Positions 24,932 to 33,209 of a stretch of 64,000 nt of DNA are shown here, piece after piece. Under the pieces are notes generated by a model. That model did no database searches and was not told where the DNA came from. It worked only from the letters and a program-made list of their open reading frames with translations. Both the position numbers and the translations under genes were made by a program. Within the stretch, counting starts at the first letter, position 1. Every line of letters starts with the position of its first letter. This DNA comes from Micromonospora matsumotoense (lineage in GTDB: Bacteria > Actinomycetota > Actinomycetes > Mycobacteriales > Micromonosporaceae), in assembly GCF_900091525.1 (NCBI RefSeq), contig NZ_FMCU01000013.1, positions 1-64,000 on the forward strand, in the 5' to 3' direction.

Positions 24932-26308
24932 TTACAGCCGCCCGCTCCACAGGCCGGCGACGGCAAGCAGGGTGCGGGCCTGCACGTTGAGGTAGTGCCC
25001 GTGCCGGCTCAGCGAGTTGAGCTGGCCGGGAGTCACCCACGCGAACCCGGGTGGGGGTTCAGCGGTCGCCTCCGCCTCGCTGGCCTCCACGAGCAGGAAG
25101 CGGCTCGTGGCGTTGAGGAAACGGCCGCCCTCCTCGGAATGCGCGGCGGCGTACCGGATGCGGTCCGCTCCCGCGTGCCGTACCAGATCGAGAAAGGGCG
25201 GGCGCTCATGCTCCGGCAGATGGGCGTAGTTCTCCGGAGTGCACTGCACCGTCGGTCCCAGCTCGACCGTGTCCAGGAAGCCGCCCTCGGCGCGGGCATG
25301 GACCAGGAAGTGCGGCACCCTGCCGAAGCGGTGGACCAGGAACGCGCACAGACCCACGCCGATCGGTTCGAACAGCGGTTGCATCCACGAGGTGACCTCG
25401 CGGTTACCGGCATGGACGGCCACTCCGGTGACCCGGAAGTACCGATTGGCGACGTGGTGGATGTCGTCGTCGGTGAACACCCAGTCGCGTACGTCGGCAA
25501 GCGGGATGCGCCTGACCCGCACGTCGTGCCGGGCCCGTTCCGTGGTGAACCAGGACAGCAGGTCCGTGTCAGAGTGCACCGCGCCGGCCTCCACCGGGGC
25601 CATCGGAGCGCAGGCCAGCACGCTACGTGCGTCCATGTTCACGATGTGGTCCCGGTGCAGCAGCGTGCCGAGCTGCCCCAGCGTGAGCCAGCAGAAGTCG
25701 TCGTCCGGCGGTAGGTCGTCGGTGGTCTCCACGATCATGTTCCGGTTCGACTTGCACAGGAACCACGAGCCGTGCTCCGACTGAAGCACGTCGGCGAGGA
25801 CGCGGCCCTGACCCGGATCGATGAAGTAGTCGAGGTACTTCACGTCGGCGCCCTGGTGCACACCCGTGTAGTTGCTATGGGTGGCCTGCACGGTGGGTGA
25901 GAGCTGGAGCAGCCGAGGATTGCCCGGCTCCATCTTGGCCTGCATCAGAAAGTGCAGGACGCCGTCGAACTCCTTGGCCAGGATGCCGAGGATCCCCACC
26001 TCGGGCTGCACGATGATCGGCTGCTGCCACTCCCGGGCGCCGATGGTGACGTGCAGTCCCTCCACCCGGAAGAACCGTCCGCTGTGGTGGCCGATGTTGC
26101 CGCTACCAGGCTCGAGCGACCAGCCCATGAGGTTTCGCAGGGGCACCCGCTCGACGGTGAACCGGTGGGCCCGGCCGCGGGCGGCGAACCAGGTGTCGAA
26201 GTCCTCAGTCCGCATCATGGCGCTGGTGGTGATGCTCCGCCGGGAGCGGGCGAACCGCGCGGGCAGCTGGTTGTCCTCCCGCTCCGCCAACCTCGTCACG
26301 ATCGTCAT
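24932..26308 (-). CDS. TDP-hexose 2,3-dehydratase (TylX3/EvaA type)
   Basis: A 458-residue protein with the internal duplication typical of NDP-hexose 2,3-dehydratases. Two copies (about 30-240 and 250-455) share the patterns FxxEG/FRVTG, FEPIGVGLCAF/QPEVGILGILA, ATHSNYTG/CTPENYAH and VTPGQL/LTLGQL. The enzyme removes the C2 hydroxyl of TDP-4-keto-6-deoxyglucose, giving the 3-keto intermediate used by the aminotransferase encoded at 5635. The ATG at 26308 has AAGGAG upstream. It is the last gene of an operon with metK and the OxyQ-type aminotransferase, mixing sugar and aglycone functions. Confidence 0.9.
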   Translation of the reverse strand: MTIVTRLAEREDNQLPARFARSRRSITTSAMMRTEDFDTWFAARGRAHRFTVERVPLRNLMGWSLEPGSGNIGHHSGRFFRVEGLHVTIGAREWQQPIIVQPEVGILGILAKEFDGVLHFLMQAKMEPGNPRLLQLSPTVQATHSNYTGVHQGADVKYLDYFIDPGQGRVLADVLQSEHGSWFLCKSNRNMIVETTDDLPPDDDFCWLTLGQLGTLLHRDHIVNMDARSVLACAPMAPVEAGAVHSDTDLLSWFTTERARHDVRVRRIPLADVRDWVFTDDDIHHVANRYFRVTGVAVHAGNREVTSWMQPLFEPIGVGLCAFLVHRFGRVPHFLVHARAEGGFLDTVELGPTVQCTPENYAHLPEHERPPFLDLVRHAGADRIRYAAAHSEEGGRFLNATSRFLLVEASEAEATAEPPPGFAWVTPGQLNSLSRHGHYLNVQARTLLAVAGLWSGRL

Positions 26309-26328
26309 GCATGGCTCCTTCGGGTGCG

Positions 26329-27522
26329 TCAGGCGTTGACGGCGGCCTTCAACTCGGCGATCCGGTCGGTGCGTTCCCAGCTCAGATCCGGCAATTCCCT
26401 GCCGAAGTGCCCGTAGGCGGCCGTCTGCCGGTAGATCGGACGCAACAGGCCGAGATCCTCGATGATGGCGGCCGGCCGCAGATCGAAGACCTTGTAGATG
26501 GCGACGACGATGCGCTCGGCCGGTACCGCCTCGGTACCGAAGGTCTCGACGAACAGGCCGACCGGACGGGCCCTGCCGATGGCGTACGCCACCTGCACCT
26601 CGCACCGATCGGCCAGGCCGGCCGCGACCACGTTCTTGGCGACCCAACGCATCGCGTAGGCGCCCGAGCGGTCGACCTTCGAGGGGTCCTTGCCGGAGAA
26701 CGCTCCGCCTCCGTGCCGGGCGGACCCGCCGTAGCTGTCCACGATGATCTTTCGGCCGGTCAGTCCGGCGTCGCCCATCGGACCGCCGATCTCAAAGCGC
26801 CCGGTGGGGTTCACCAGCAGCCGGTAGCCGGACGTGTCCAGCTCCAGACCGGCCAGCTCGGGCTCGACCACATGGGTACGCAGATCGGGCATCAGCATCG
26901 CGTCGAGCGAGACCGTCGGGGCGTGCTGGGATGAGACCACCACGGTGTCGAGCCGCACCGGCCGGCCACCTTCGTACTCGACGGTCACCTGGGTCTTACC
27001 GTCCGGACGCAGGTACGGCACCGCACCGTTCTTGCGGACCGTCGAGAGGCGCCAGGCCAACCGGTGTGCCAGCGCGATGGGCAGCGGCATGAGTTCGGGC
27101 GTCTCGCGACAGGCGAAGCCGAACATCAGCCCCTGGTCACCGGCCCCCTGCCGGTCGCGGGCGTCCCGTTCGCCGTCGCGGTGCTCGGCCGCGGAGGCGA
27201 CGCCCTGGGCGATGTCCGGAGACTGCGCTCCGACCGACACGGTAACCGCACACGAGTCGCCGTCGAACCCCTTCGCCGACGAGTCGTACCCGATGTCGCG
27301 CACCGTCTTCCGCACGATGGCCGGGATGTCGACCCGTGCCGTCGTGGTGACCTCGCCGGCGACGTGAACCAGGCCGGTGGTCAGCAGCGTCTCCAGCGCG
27401 ACCCGGCTGTCGCGGTCCTGGGCCAGCATCGCGTCGAGGATGCCGTCGCTGATCTGGTCGGCCATCTTGTCTGGGTGCCCCTCGGTGACCGATTCCGAGG
27501 TGAACAGGCGTCGTGTGGTCAT
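26329..27522 (-). CDS. metK: S-adenosylmethionine synthetase
   Basis: A 397-residue methionine adenosyltransferase. All three domains and the family signatures are present: FTSESVTEGHPDK near residue 6, GAGDQGLMFG near 126, and the P-loop-like HGGGAFSGKDPSKVDRS near 270 with the metal and phosphate ligands. Starting at the ATG at 27522 (GGAGGG upstream) gives the usual N-terminus. It lies inside the biosynthetic operon, 46 bases after the aminotransferase gene. It is therefore probably a pathway-dedicated copy that raises SAM supply for the five predicted methyltransferases. A housekeeping copy should exist elsewhere. Confidence 0.93.
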   Translation of the reverse strand: MTTRRLFTSESVTEGHPDKMADQISDGILDAMLAQDRDSRVALETLLTTGLVHVAGEVTTTARVDIPAIVRKTVRDIGYDSSAKGFDGDSCAVTVSVGAQSPDIAQGVASAAEHRDGERDARDRQGAGDQGLMFGFACRETPELMPLPIALAHRLAWRLSTVRKNGAVPYLRPDGKTQVTVEYEGGRPVRLDTVVVSSQHAPTVSLDAMLMPDLRTHVVEPELAGLELDTSGYRLLVNPTGRFEIGGPMGDAGLTGRKIIVDSYGGSARHGGGAFSGKDPSKVDRSGAYAMRWVAKNVVAAGLADRCEVQVAYAIGRARPVGLFVETFGTEAVPAERIVVAIYKVFDLRPAAIIEDLGLLRPIYRQTAAYGHFGRELPDLSWERTDRIAELKAAVNA

Positions 27523-27568
27523 CTGCCCTCCAGGCATGGGTGGGGAACGCCGGACTTCCGGGCCGTTC

Positions 27569-28654
27569 TCAGCGGGCGAGCCGGGCCACAGCCGAGGCGA
27601 TGCGCTCGTCGGTCGCGGTCACGGCCAGTCGGACGTGGTTCTCGCCGGGCCGGCCGTAGATCGACCCCGGTGCGCCGAGGATGCCCTCGTCGGCGAGGAA
27701 CGCGGCGGTGTCCCAGCACGGTTCGTCCCTGGTGACCCACAGGTACAGCCCGGAGTCGGAGTGGTCCACCCGCAGGCCTCGTGCCTCCAACGCGGGGCGC
27801 AACTGGGCCCGGCGGCGTGCGTAGCGTTCCCGCTGCAGTTCGACGTGTGTGTCGTCGGCCAGCGCAGCGGTCATCGCCGCGGCGATCGGAGTGGGGAGGA
27901 TGAGTCCGGCATGCCGGCGTACCTCGAGCATCTCCTGCACGACACGGGGATCCCCGGTGATGAACCCGGCCCGGTATCCGGCGAGGTTCGAGCGCTTGGA
28001 CAAGGTGTGCACCGCGAGCACGCCGGTGTGTGAGTCGCCGCAGACCTCGGGGTGCAGGATGGAGATCGGTTCCTGCTCCCAGCCGTACTCGAGGTAGCAC
28101 TCGTCGTTGACGACCAGCACGCCACGCTCCCGGCACCAGGACACGATCTCGCGCATCCGGTCGGCGGACAGCACCCTACCGTCGGGGTTGGACGGGGTGT
28201 TGAGCCAGAGGACCCGGGGCGCCGGCTCGGGCAGGCCATGGTCCAGATTCACCGGCACCGGTGTGGCGCCGGCCAGCCGCGCGCTGACGTCGTAGGTAGG
28301 AAACGAGAGCTCCGGATAGGCGACGAGGTCGCCCGGACCGACGCTCAACACGGTGGGCAACCACGCGATCAGTTCCTTGGTGCCGACCGACGGCAGAACC
28401 GCCCCGGCCTCTGCGGCGACGCCGAAGCGCCGGCTCAGGTAGGCCGCGGCGGCCTCTCGCAGGGCCGGGGTGCCTTCGGTCGCCGGGTGACTCGGCGCGT
28501 CAGCGGCCGAGCACAGGGCCTGCTGGACGATCTCCGGGGCCGGGTCGACGGGCGTGCCCAGGGCGAGGTTGACGATGCCGTCCGGGTGCCGTGCCGCGCG
28601 GTCGCGCAGCGGCGCGAGCGCCGACCACGGGAACTCGGGAAGAGCTTTGATCAC
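27569..28654 (-). CDS. PLP aminotransferase, C4-amination of the tetracycline core (OxyQ-like)
   Basis: A 361-residue class I/II aminotransferase close to succinyl-diaminopimelate aminotransferases. It has LNTPSNPDG (Asn/Pro loop) near residue 160, the PLP Lys in TLSKRSNLAGYRAG near 217, and a C-terminal Arg in NHVRLAVT. In the oxytetracycline pathway OxyQ, of the same subfamily, aminates C4 of the 4-keto anhydrotetracycline, which OxyT then dimethylates. Similarity to DapC alone would be ambiguous; its place in this cluster makes the OxyQ role likely. The GTG at 28654 has GGAG 8 bases upstream and matches the family N-terminus (PEFPWSALAPL). It is the first gene of the operon with metK and the dehydratase. 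Confidence 0.86.
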   Translation of the reverse strand: MIKALPEFPWSALAPLRDRAARHPDGIVNLALGTPVDPAPEIVQQALCSAADAPSHPATEGTPALREAAAAYLSRRFGVAAEAGAVLPSVGTKELIAWLPTVLSVGPGDLVAYPELSFPTYDVSARLAGATPVPVNLDHGLPEPAPRVLWLNTPSNPDGRVLSADRMREIVSWCRERGVLVVNDECYLEYGWEQEPISILHPEVCGDSHTGVLAVHTLSKRSNLAGYRAGFITGDPRVVQEMLEVRRHAGLILPTPIAAAMTAALADDTHVELQRERYARRRAQLRPALEARGLRVDHSDSGLYLWVTRDEPCWDTAAFLADEGILGAPGSIYGRPGENHVRLAVTATDERIASAVARLAR

Positions 28655-29000
28655 GATGCACTCCAGTCCTGAATCGAGTTTCGCTGCAATGCGCACACGC
28701 AACCAGCCGTTGGTTGTCTCGCCGGTCAGCGCCGGGCACCCCGGATGACGCGGCCGGAGAGGAGAGTCGAGCCCGTACGACGGCGATGCGCGCCTGCCCG
28801 GCGGGCCCGACGGCGGCAGGCGGGTCGATCTGGCTGTCGTCGACGCTGCCCGGTTTCGAGGAAGTGCCCACCCCGCGACGCTGAACTGCTGCCGGCTCCA
28901 CGAGCTGGCACGAGTGCCTTCATGCCCCGCATCCTGGGGCCGGCCGGTCGAGGTGAGTTCGAGCGGCACTCTTCGGCTGGGTCGACGCGCCGCTGCCGGG
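28655..29000. other. Promoter region of the aminotransferase operon, no gene seen
   Basis: No reading frame is credible here. It contains a perfect inverted repeat, CAACCA (28700-28705) and TGGTTG (28711-28716), about 45 bases upstream of the aminotransferase start, which could be an operator. Unlike most operons of this cluster, I found no well-spaced TCGAnnn pair here. Confidence 0.4.
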
Positions 29001-29663
29001 TCAGGAATCCAGGCGTATGGTGGTGGCGATCATCATGACGGCCCGGGCCTTGTTCACGGCGTCGATGCGCGACACCGCGTTGAGCTTGGCGAAAATGTTG
29101 TGCAGATGGCGCTTGACGGTGCCCTTGGTGATCGACAGCTTGCGGGCGATCTGCGCGTTGCTCATCGCGTCCGCCACCAGGAGAATCACCTCGCGTTCCC
29201 GCTTGGAGAGCACCGTACCGCCGCTGCGGGTGAGGGACGGGAGTGCGGACGGGGACGCGGAGATGAACACGCGCTCGCCCTCCCGGCATATCTCGCGGAT
29301 TACCGAGGTCAGATGGTCGCGGGAGACGTCCTTCGGTAGGTAGGCGCGCACGCCCTGCTGAAGCAACGACTCTGCATGACCCGGACGGTCACCCTGACCC
29401 AGGATGACGACGCGCTGGCCGACGCCCACGGCGAGGAGCCGGGCCAGTGAGCCGTTCACCTCGTGTCCGCGCTCGTCTATGCCGAACACCACGACGTCCG
29501 GTGGGCTGTGCGGGATGACGTGAAGCGCCTGCTCGATCCCGCACACGGCGGCAGTGACGGTCATGTCGTCATTGGCACTCAGCACCGCCTCGAGGCCACC
29601 ACGCAACAGTGGGTGGGACTCCACCACAAGCACGCGAATTCTTGACATCACGCCAACGGTCAT
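29001..29663 (-). CDS. Atypical NarL/LuxR-type response regulator
   Basis: A 220-residue orphan regulator. Residues 8-125 form a receiver-like domain, and about 150-215 a LuxR helix-turn-helix (LSKREREVILLVADAMSNAQIA). The receiver is degenerate. The usual acidic pair after the first strand is Glu15-Ser16, and the phosphorylated Asp position is Gly61 (PDVVVFGID instead of a PDVVLMD-like pattern); only the late Lys (YLPKD) remains. Phosphorylation is therefore unlikely, and no sensor kinase is nearby. Atypical regulators in other antibiotic clusters sense pathway products. A start at 29648 is also possible. It sits between the oxyQ-like and amidotransferase operons. Confidence 0.84.
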   Translation of the reverse strand: MTVGVMSRIRVLVVESHPLLRGGLEAVLSANDDMTVTAAVCGIEQALHVIPHSPPDVVVFGIDERGHEVNGSLARLLAVGVGQRVVILGQGDRPGHAESLLQQGVRAYLPKDVSRDHLTSVIREICREGERVFISASPSALPSLTRSGGTVLSKREREVILLVADAMSNAQIARKLSITKGTVKRHLHNIFAKLNAVSRIDAVNKARAVMMIATTIRLDS

Positions 29664-30854
29664 GCGAGACCCCCCGTGTTTGGGCAGGAAGTGAGAACGC
29701 TCGGTTTCGTGTGGGCAGCAGTGGCAGCGGCGGGGGTGCCGCACGCGGCACCGCCGACCGGGCAGGGTTCCGTGGCCCGGTCGGGCGTTGTCTCCGCAAG
29801 TGGCTTGTCGGTGATTGTCGCCGGGCCCGTGCGCCAGGCCAACGGGTGCGACCGGGAGCGCGCCGGGTGCGGGCACCAGGAGAGGGTGATGCCATTGCAC
29901 GGGATGGAGCGGGCTGCTCGCGCTGCTCGGCGGTGGTCGGCGGACAACCGCCCGGCGGAACTCGTACCGGAGTCACCCGTCCCCGTGCGTCCCGCGAGTA
30001 CGGTACTGCTCGTCAAACGACTCTTCCTGCCTTCCTTTCGACGCATGACTGCCATTACCGGGACGCACGGCGGCCAACTGGCCCACAGCACACCGAATAC
30101 GATGCAGAACCCTATGGGCGCGCATCAGCGCCGCGCCACGTTGCGCCTGTCCGCTTAGTTCAACCATTCGTAACCGTCACTGCGCAGAGTGTAGCATTCA
30201 CCCATCCCCGATCAACCGTGCAACTCGAACACTTCCGCGGACCGCCCATTCGGGGATGGCACGGGGTTCAGGAATTCTAATTCGACATGATCAAATACTC
30301 GGGGCGCGGCGTCGGGCATTCATGCTGGTGTGAAAAATCTGACACATATTGGAAGGATTGAACTATTCGTCAGGCTTCATGGCGGAAGGCCGGTTTTAAG
30401 CCGGCACCGCAGGGAGGAAGACGACCATATTACCTTTATCTCCCGTCGGCCCACCCGCGCTGAATGGTGACCCGCCGAATCGGGTCGGCTACGGCCGTGG
30501 CGGCGCGTCACCTCGACGGAAATGGGCACGGTTCGACGCAGCATCGAATCAATAGGGGCGCCCGACACGTTTCGCCGAGTGATACACGCCACGCAGCGTG
30601 ACACATCGGATGCCATAACCGCAGCCCATGGGCACGTGTTTCCCTGATCGACACGGACGAATTGCGGTAGCGTGTCGAATTCGCGCCCCAACGGGCCGGC
30701 GTCCGCCGTTGGGGCCGGCTGCGTGACGGTGGCAGTACGGACTCGGCACCGCCGGTGCTCCATGGGGCACCGGCGCCGTCAACCACTACTTCGGCAGAGG
30801 GTCATCGAAGCCGATTCCCGACGACGTTCAGATCTCGGCGGTGCCAGCGGCCGT
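29664..30854. other. 1.2-kb region without a convincing gene
   Basis: Several frames are open here, but none has a plausible protein sequence or a ribosome site that decides it. The part from about 30280 to 30700 is richer in A and T than the cluster genes. It includes small hairpins such as GCCGG/CCGGC near 30390 and GACCCG/CGGGTC near 30470. It presumably holds the regulator's promoter and the downstream end of the amidotransferase operon, and may carry an untranslated RNA or decayed sequence. Confidence 0.35.
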
Positions 30855-32705
30855 TCAGAAGTCGAGGGCAACGTCGTAACGGGTGATCCACTCGTTGAGC
30901 CAGAGAGCCATCTCGAGACCGCCACGGTCGTACGGCCGGCTCGGGCCCCGTAGCGGGCGGTCGAGTAGGCGCCGCACTCGCTCACGGTCGAGCAACGGCA
31001 GTACCGGGGCGTCGCGGTCGGCCACCACACGCGCCAGTTCGGCGCGCAGTGCGATCTCGTATTGCGGGTCGAGGGTGGCCGGATAGGGGGTCTTCACCCG
31101 ATCCAGCACGGAGCGCGGCAGGAGGTCGCTTGTCGCGGCCCGCAGCAGGCCCTTCGCCCGACCGTCGAGGGTCTTCATCGAAAACGGCACATTGAACACG
31201 TACGACACCAGCCGGTGGTCGCAGAACGGGACTCGTACCTCCATGCCGACGGCCATGCTCATCCGGTCCTTGCGATCCAGCAGGGTCTGCACGAACCGGG
31301 TCAGGTTGAGATAGGACACCTCGCGCATCCGCCTCTCGGCGGCGGACTCACCAGGCAGCACCGGCACCTCGGCCAGGGCTTCCCGATAGCGCATCGCCCG
31401 GTAGGCGGGGATGTCGAGCTTCGCGATCAGGCCCTCGTCGAGCAGTGACAGCCCACCGAAGTACCGGGCCGACCCTGAGGTCAGCCAAGGAAACGTCGAA
31501 GCGCCGACCGCTCCCGGGTTGTGGAACCAGCGGTACCCCCCGAACAGTTCATCGGCCGCCTCACCGGACAGCGCCACGGTGCACCGGTCCCGGACGGCAC
31601 GGAACAGCAGGTACAGCGAGGGCCACATGTCGCCCCAGAAGGCCGGCGGCAGATCAGTGGCGGCCAGGACCCGAGCGCGCACCGCCGGGTCGGTGAGTTG
31701 CCCGCTGTCGAGCCGGACCTCCGTATGGTCCGCGGTGACGTGCCGGGCGAGTTCCCGCGCGAACGGCGCGTCCGGGTCGCCACGCACCGCATCCGGAGCG
31801 AAGTGCTCGTCCGCATCGACAAAGTCGACGGCGAACGACTGTACGGGACCGGCTCCGGCGCGGAGCAGCGTGCCAGCGGCCAGCGCCGTGACCGCCGAGG
31901 AGTCCAGACCGCCGGAGAGCAGTGTGCCGACCGGCACGTCGGCTACCAGTTGCCGGGCGACCGTGTCGGCCAGCAAATCCCGCACCTGGCCCACGGTGGA
32001 GCGCAGGTCGTCACCGTGCGGGTGCGCCTCCAGGGCCCAGTACCGGTGGCGGGTGATCCCGGTGTGCCGAACACGGACCAAGTGGCCCGGCCGCACCTCC
32101 GACATCCCGGCGTACACCGCATGCTCCGGCGTCTTGATCATGTCGAAGATCTCGCACATCCCGTCGACACCGACCCGGGCCGACGCGAGCGGGTTGGCGA
32201 GGATGGCCTTGGGTTCCGAACCGAACAGCACCCCGCCGGGGGTGGGATAGTAGTACAGAGGCTTGACGCCCATGCGATCCCGCACCAGGAGCAACTCCTG
32301 GCTCCGTTCGTCCCAGACTCCGAGTGCGAACATCCCGTTGAACCGGGTCGCCATGTCCGCGCCCCATTGCAGGTACGCCCGCAGCACGACTTCGGTGTCG
32401 CCGCGAGTACGGAACCGGTGCCCGTACCCCTCCAGCTCGCGGCGGAGCTCGACAAAGTTGTACAGCTCCCCACAGAAGGTCAACACGGCGGCCGTCCGGC
32501 CGTCGAGCTCGACGGCCATCGGCTGCGCGCTACCAGCCAGGTCGACAACCGCGAGGCGACGATGCCCGAGCGCGGCCCGCCGACCGAGCCACACCCCCTC
32601 CGCGTCCGGCCCGCGGCAGCACATCGTGTCGGTCATCGTCTGGACCACCGTTCGCGAGCCGGACAAGTCACGCTGGAAATCCGCCCAGCCGACGATTCCG
32701 CACAC
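30855..32705 (-). CDS. dacD: Asparagine synthetase-like amidotransferase making the malonamyl starter (OxyD-like)
   Basis: A 616-residue class II (Ntn) glutamine amidotransferase fused to an ATP-PPase domain. The N-terminal domain (2-200) starts MCGIVGW with the catalytic Cys at position 2, followed by RGPDAEG and FCGELYNF. The synthetase domain has the PP-loop SGGLDSS at 264-270. OxyD of this family generates the malonamyl starter that becomes the C2 carboxamide of tetracyclines. I chose the GTG at 32705 because it leaves Cys at position 2 as the family requires, and GGGAGGG is 6 bases upstream. The ATG two codons earlier touches the ribosome site and would bury the Cys. It follows the ACP gene by 17 bases. 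The symbol is by analogy with oxyD. Confidence 0.9.
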   Translation of the reverse strand: MCGIVGWADFQRDLSGSRTVVQTMTDTMCCRGPDAEGVWLGRRAALGHRRLAVVDLAGSAQPMAVELDGRTAAVLTFCGELYNFVELRRELEGYGHRFRTRGDTEVVLRAYLQWGADMATRFNGMFALGVWDERSQELLLVRDRMGVKPLYYYPTPGGVLFGSEPKAILANPLASARVGVDGMCEIFDMIKTPEHAVYAGMSEVRPGHLVRVRHTGITRHRYWALEAHPHGDDLRSTVGQVRDLLADTVARQLVADVPVGTLLSGGLDSSAVTALAAGTLLRAGAGPVQSFAVDFVDADEHFAPDAVRGDPDAPFARELARHVTADHTEVRLDSGQLTDPAVRARVLAATDLPPAFWGDMWPSLYLLFRAVRDRCTVALSGEAADELFGGYRWFHNPGAVGASTFPWLTSGSARYFGGLSLLDEGLIAKLDIPAYRAMRYREALAEVPVLPGESAAERRMREVSYLNLTRFVQTLLDRKDRMSMAVGMEVRVPFCDHRLVSYVFNVPFSMKTLDGRAKGLLRAATSDLLPRSVLDRVKTPYPATLDPQYEIALRAELARVVADRDAPVLPLLDRERVRRLLDRPLRGPSRPYDRGGLEMALWLNEWITRYDVALDF

Positions 32706-32722
32706 CGTCATCCCTCCCGTCG

Positions 32723-32980
32723 CTACGCGTTCGACCGAAGCCTCGTGTTGATCTCGTTGAGCAGCGCGCGTGGTGTGCGGGCGTCCGCCACCACCGAGTC
32801 GGGCAGCTGGATGCCGTTCTCCCGTTCAATGCGGCTCACGGTGTTGAACATCGCCAGCGAGTCGTAGCCGAGAAGCTCGAAGTCGCTGTCCATGATGTCG
32901 CCGCTGAGATCGACGCCCTCCTCCTCACCGGCACTCTCCTTGAGCAGTTGAAGCAGCGTCTCGATGCTGAACTCCGCCAT
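32723..32980 (-). CDS. dacC: Type II PKS acyl carrier protein
   Basis: An 85-residue acyl carrier protein. It has a four-helix acidic fold, with the phosphopantetheine Ser at position 41 in LLGYDSLAMFN. It tethers the growing chain for KSalpha/KSbeta. AAGGGTG precedes the ATG. Unusually for type II clusters, it is about 8 kb away from the ketosynthase genes and transcribed with the amidotransferase gene, from the SARP box at 33061-33092. The symbol is by analogy with oxyC. Confidence 0.92.
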   Translation of the reverse strand: MAEFSIETLLQLLKESAGEEEGVDLSGDIMDSDFELLGYDSLAMFNTVSRIERENGIQLPDSVVADARTPRALLNEINTRLRSNA

Positions 32981-33060
32981 GCCGTCACCCTTCTGGTCCG
33001 CGGCTGCGGCGCCGACGATGTCCGCCGGCACGCCCTGAACCGCCCGATTCAACGGCCATG

Positions 33061-33092
33061 ACGCTGCGCCGAATCCGTCGAGTGGCCTTCGA
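33061..33092 (-). promoter_or_regulatory. Putative SARP box and promoter of the ACP/amidotransferase operon
   Basis: On the minus strand: TCGAAGG, 4 bases, TCGACGG, 8 bases, then CAGCGT. Both heptamers keep TCGA, and the -10 matches the CAGNNT pattern of the other boxes. The ACP start is about 80 bases downstream. Confidence 0.68.
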
Positions 33093-33143
33093 GCCACGGT
33101 GGAGAGGCCGGAAACCCCGGCGGCCGGCCGTTTCCACTGCGGC

Positions 33144-33175
33144 TTGATGCGCCTTCGAGGCGCGCCCCGCACGAT
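33144..33175 (+). promoter_or_regulatory. Putative SARP box and promoter of the acetyl-CoA carboxylase operon
   Basis: TTGATGC, 4 bases, TCGAGGC, 8 bases, then CACGAT. The 4-base spacer GCCT is the same as the spacer between the TCGAG repeats at 33078 and 33089. The carboxyltransferase ATG is 34 bases downstream of the -10. Confidence 0.55.
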
Positions 33176-33209
33176 GGCGGCTCCTGGCATCGAAGCGGAA
33201 GGACGTGCG

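Noticed and set aside
29676..30158. A plus-strand gene of about 160 codons opposite the response regulator's upstream region
   Set aside because: The translation has no domain-like pattern and no ribosome site; open frames of this length arise by chance in GC-rich DNA.
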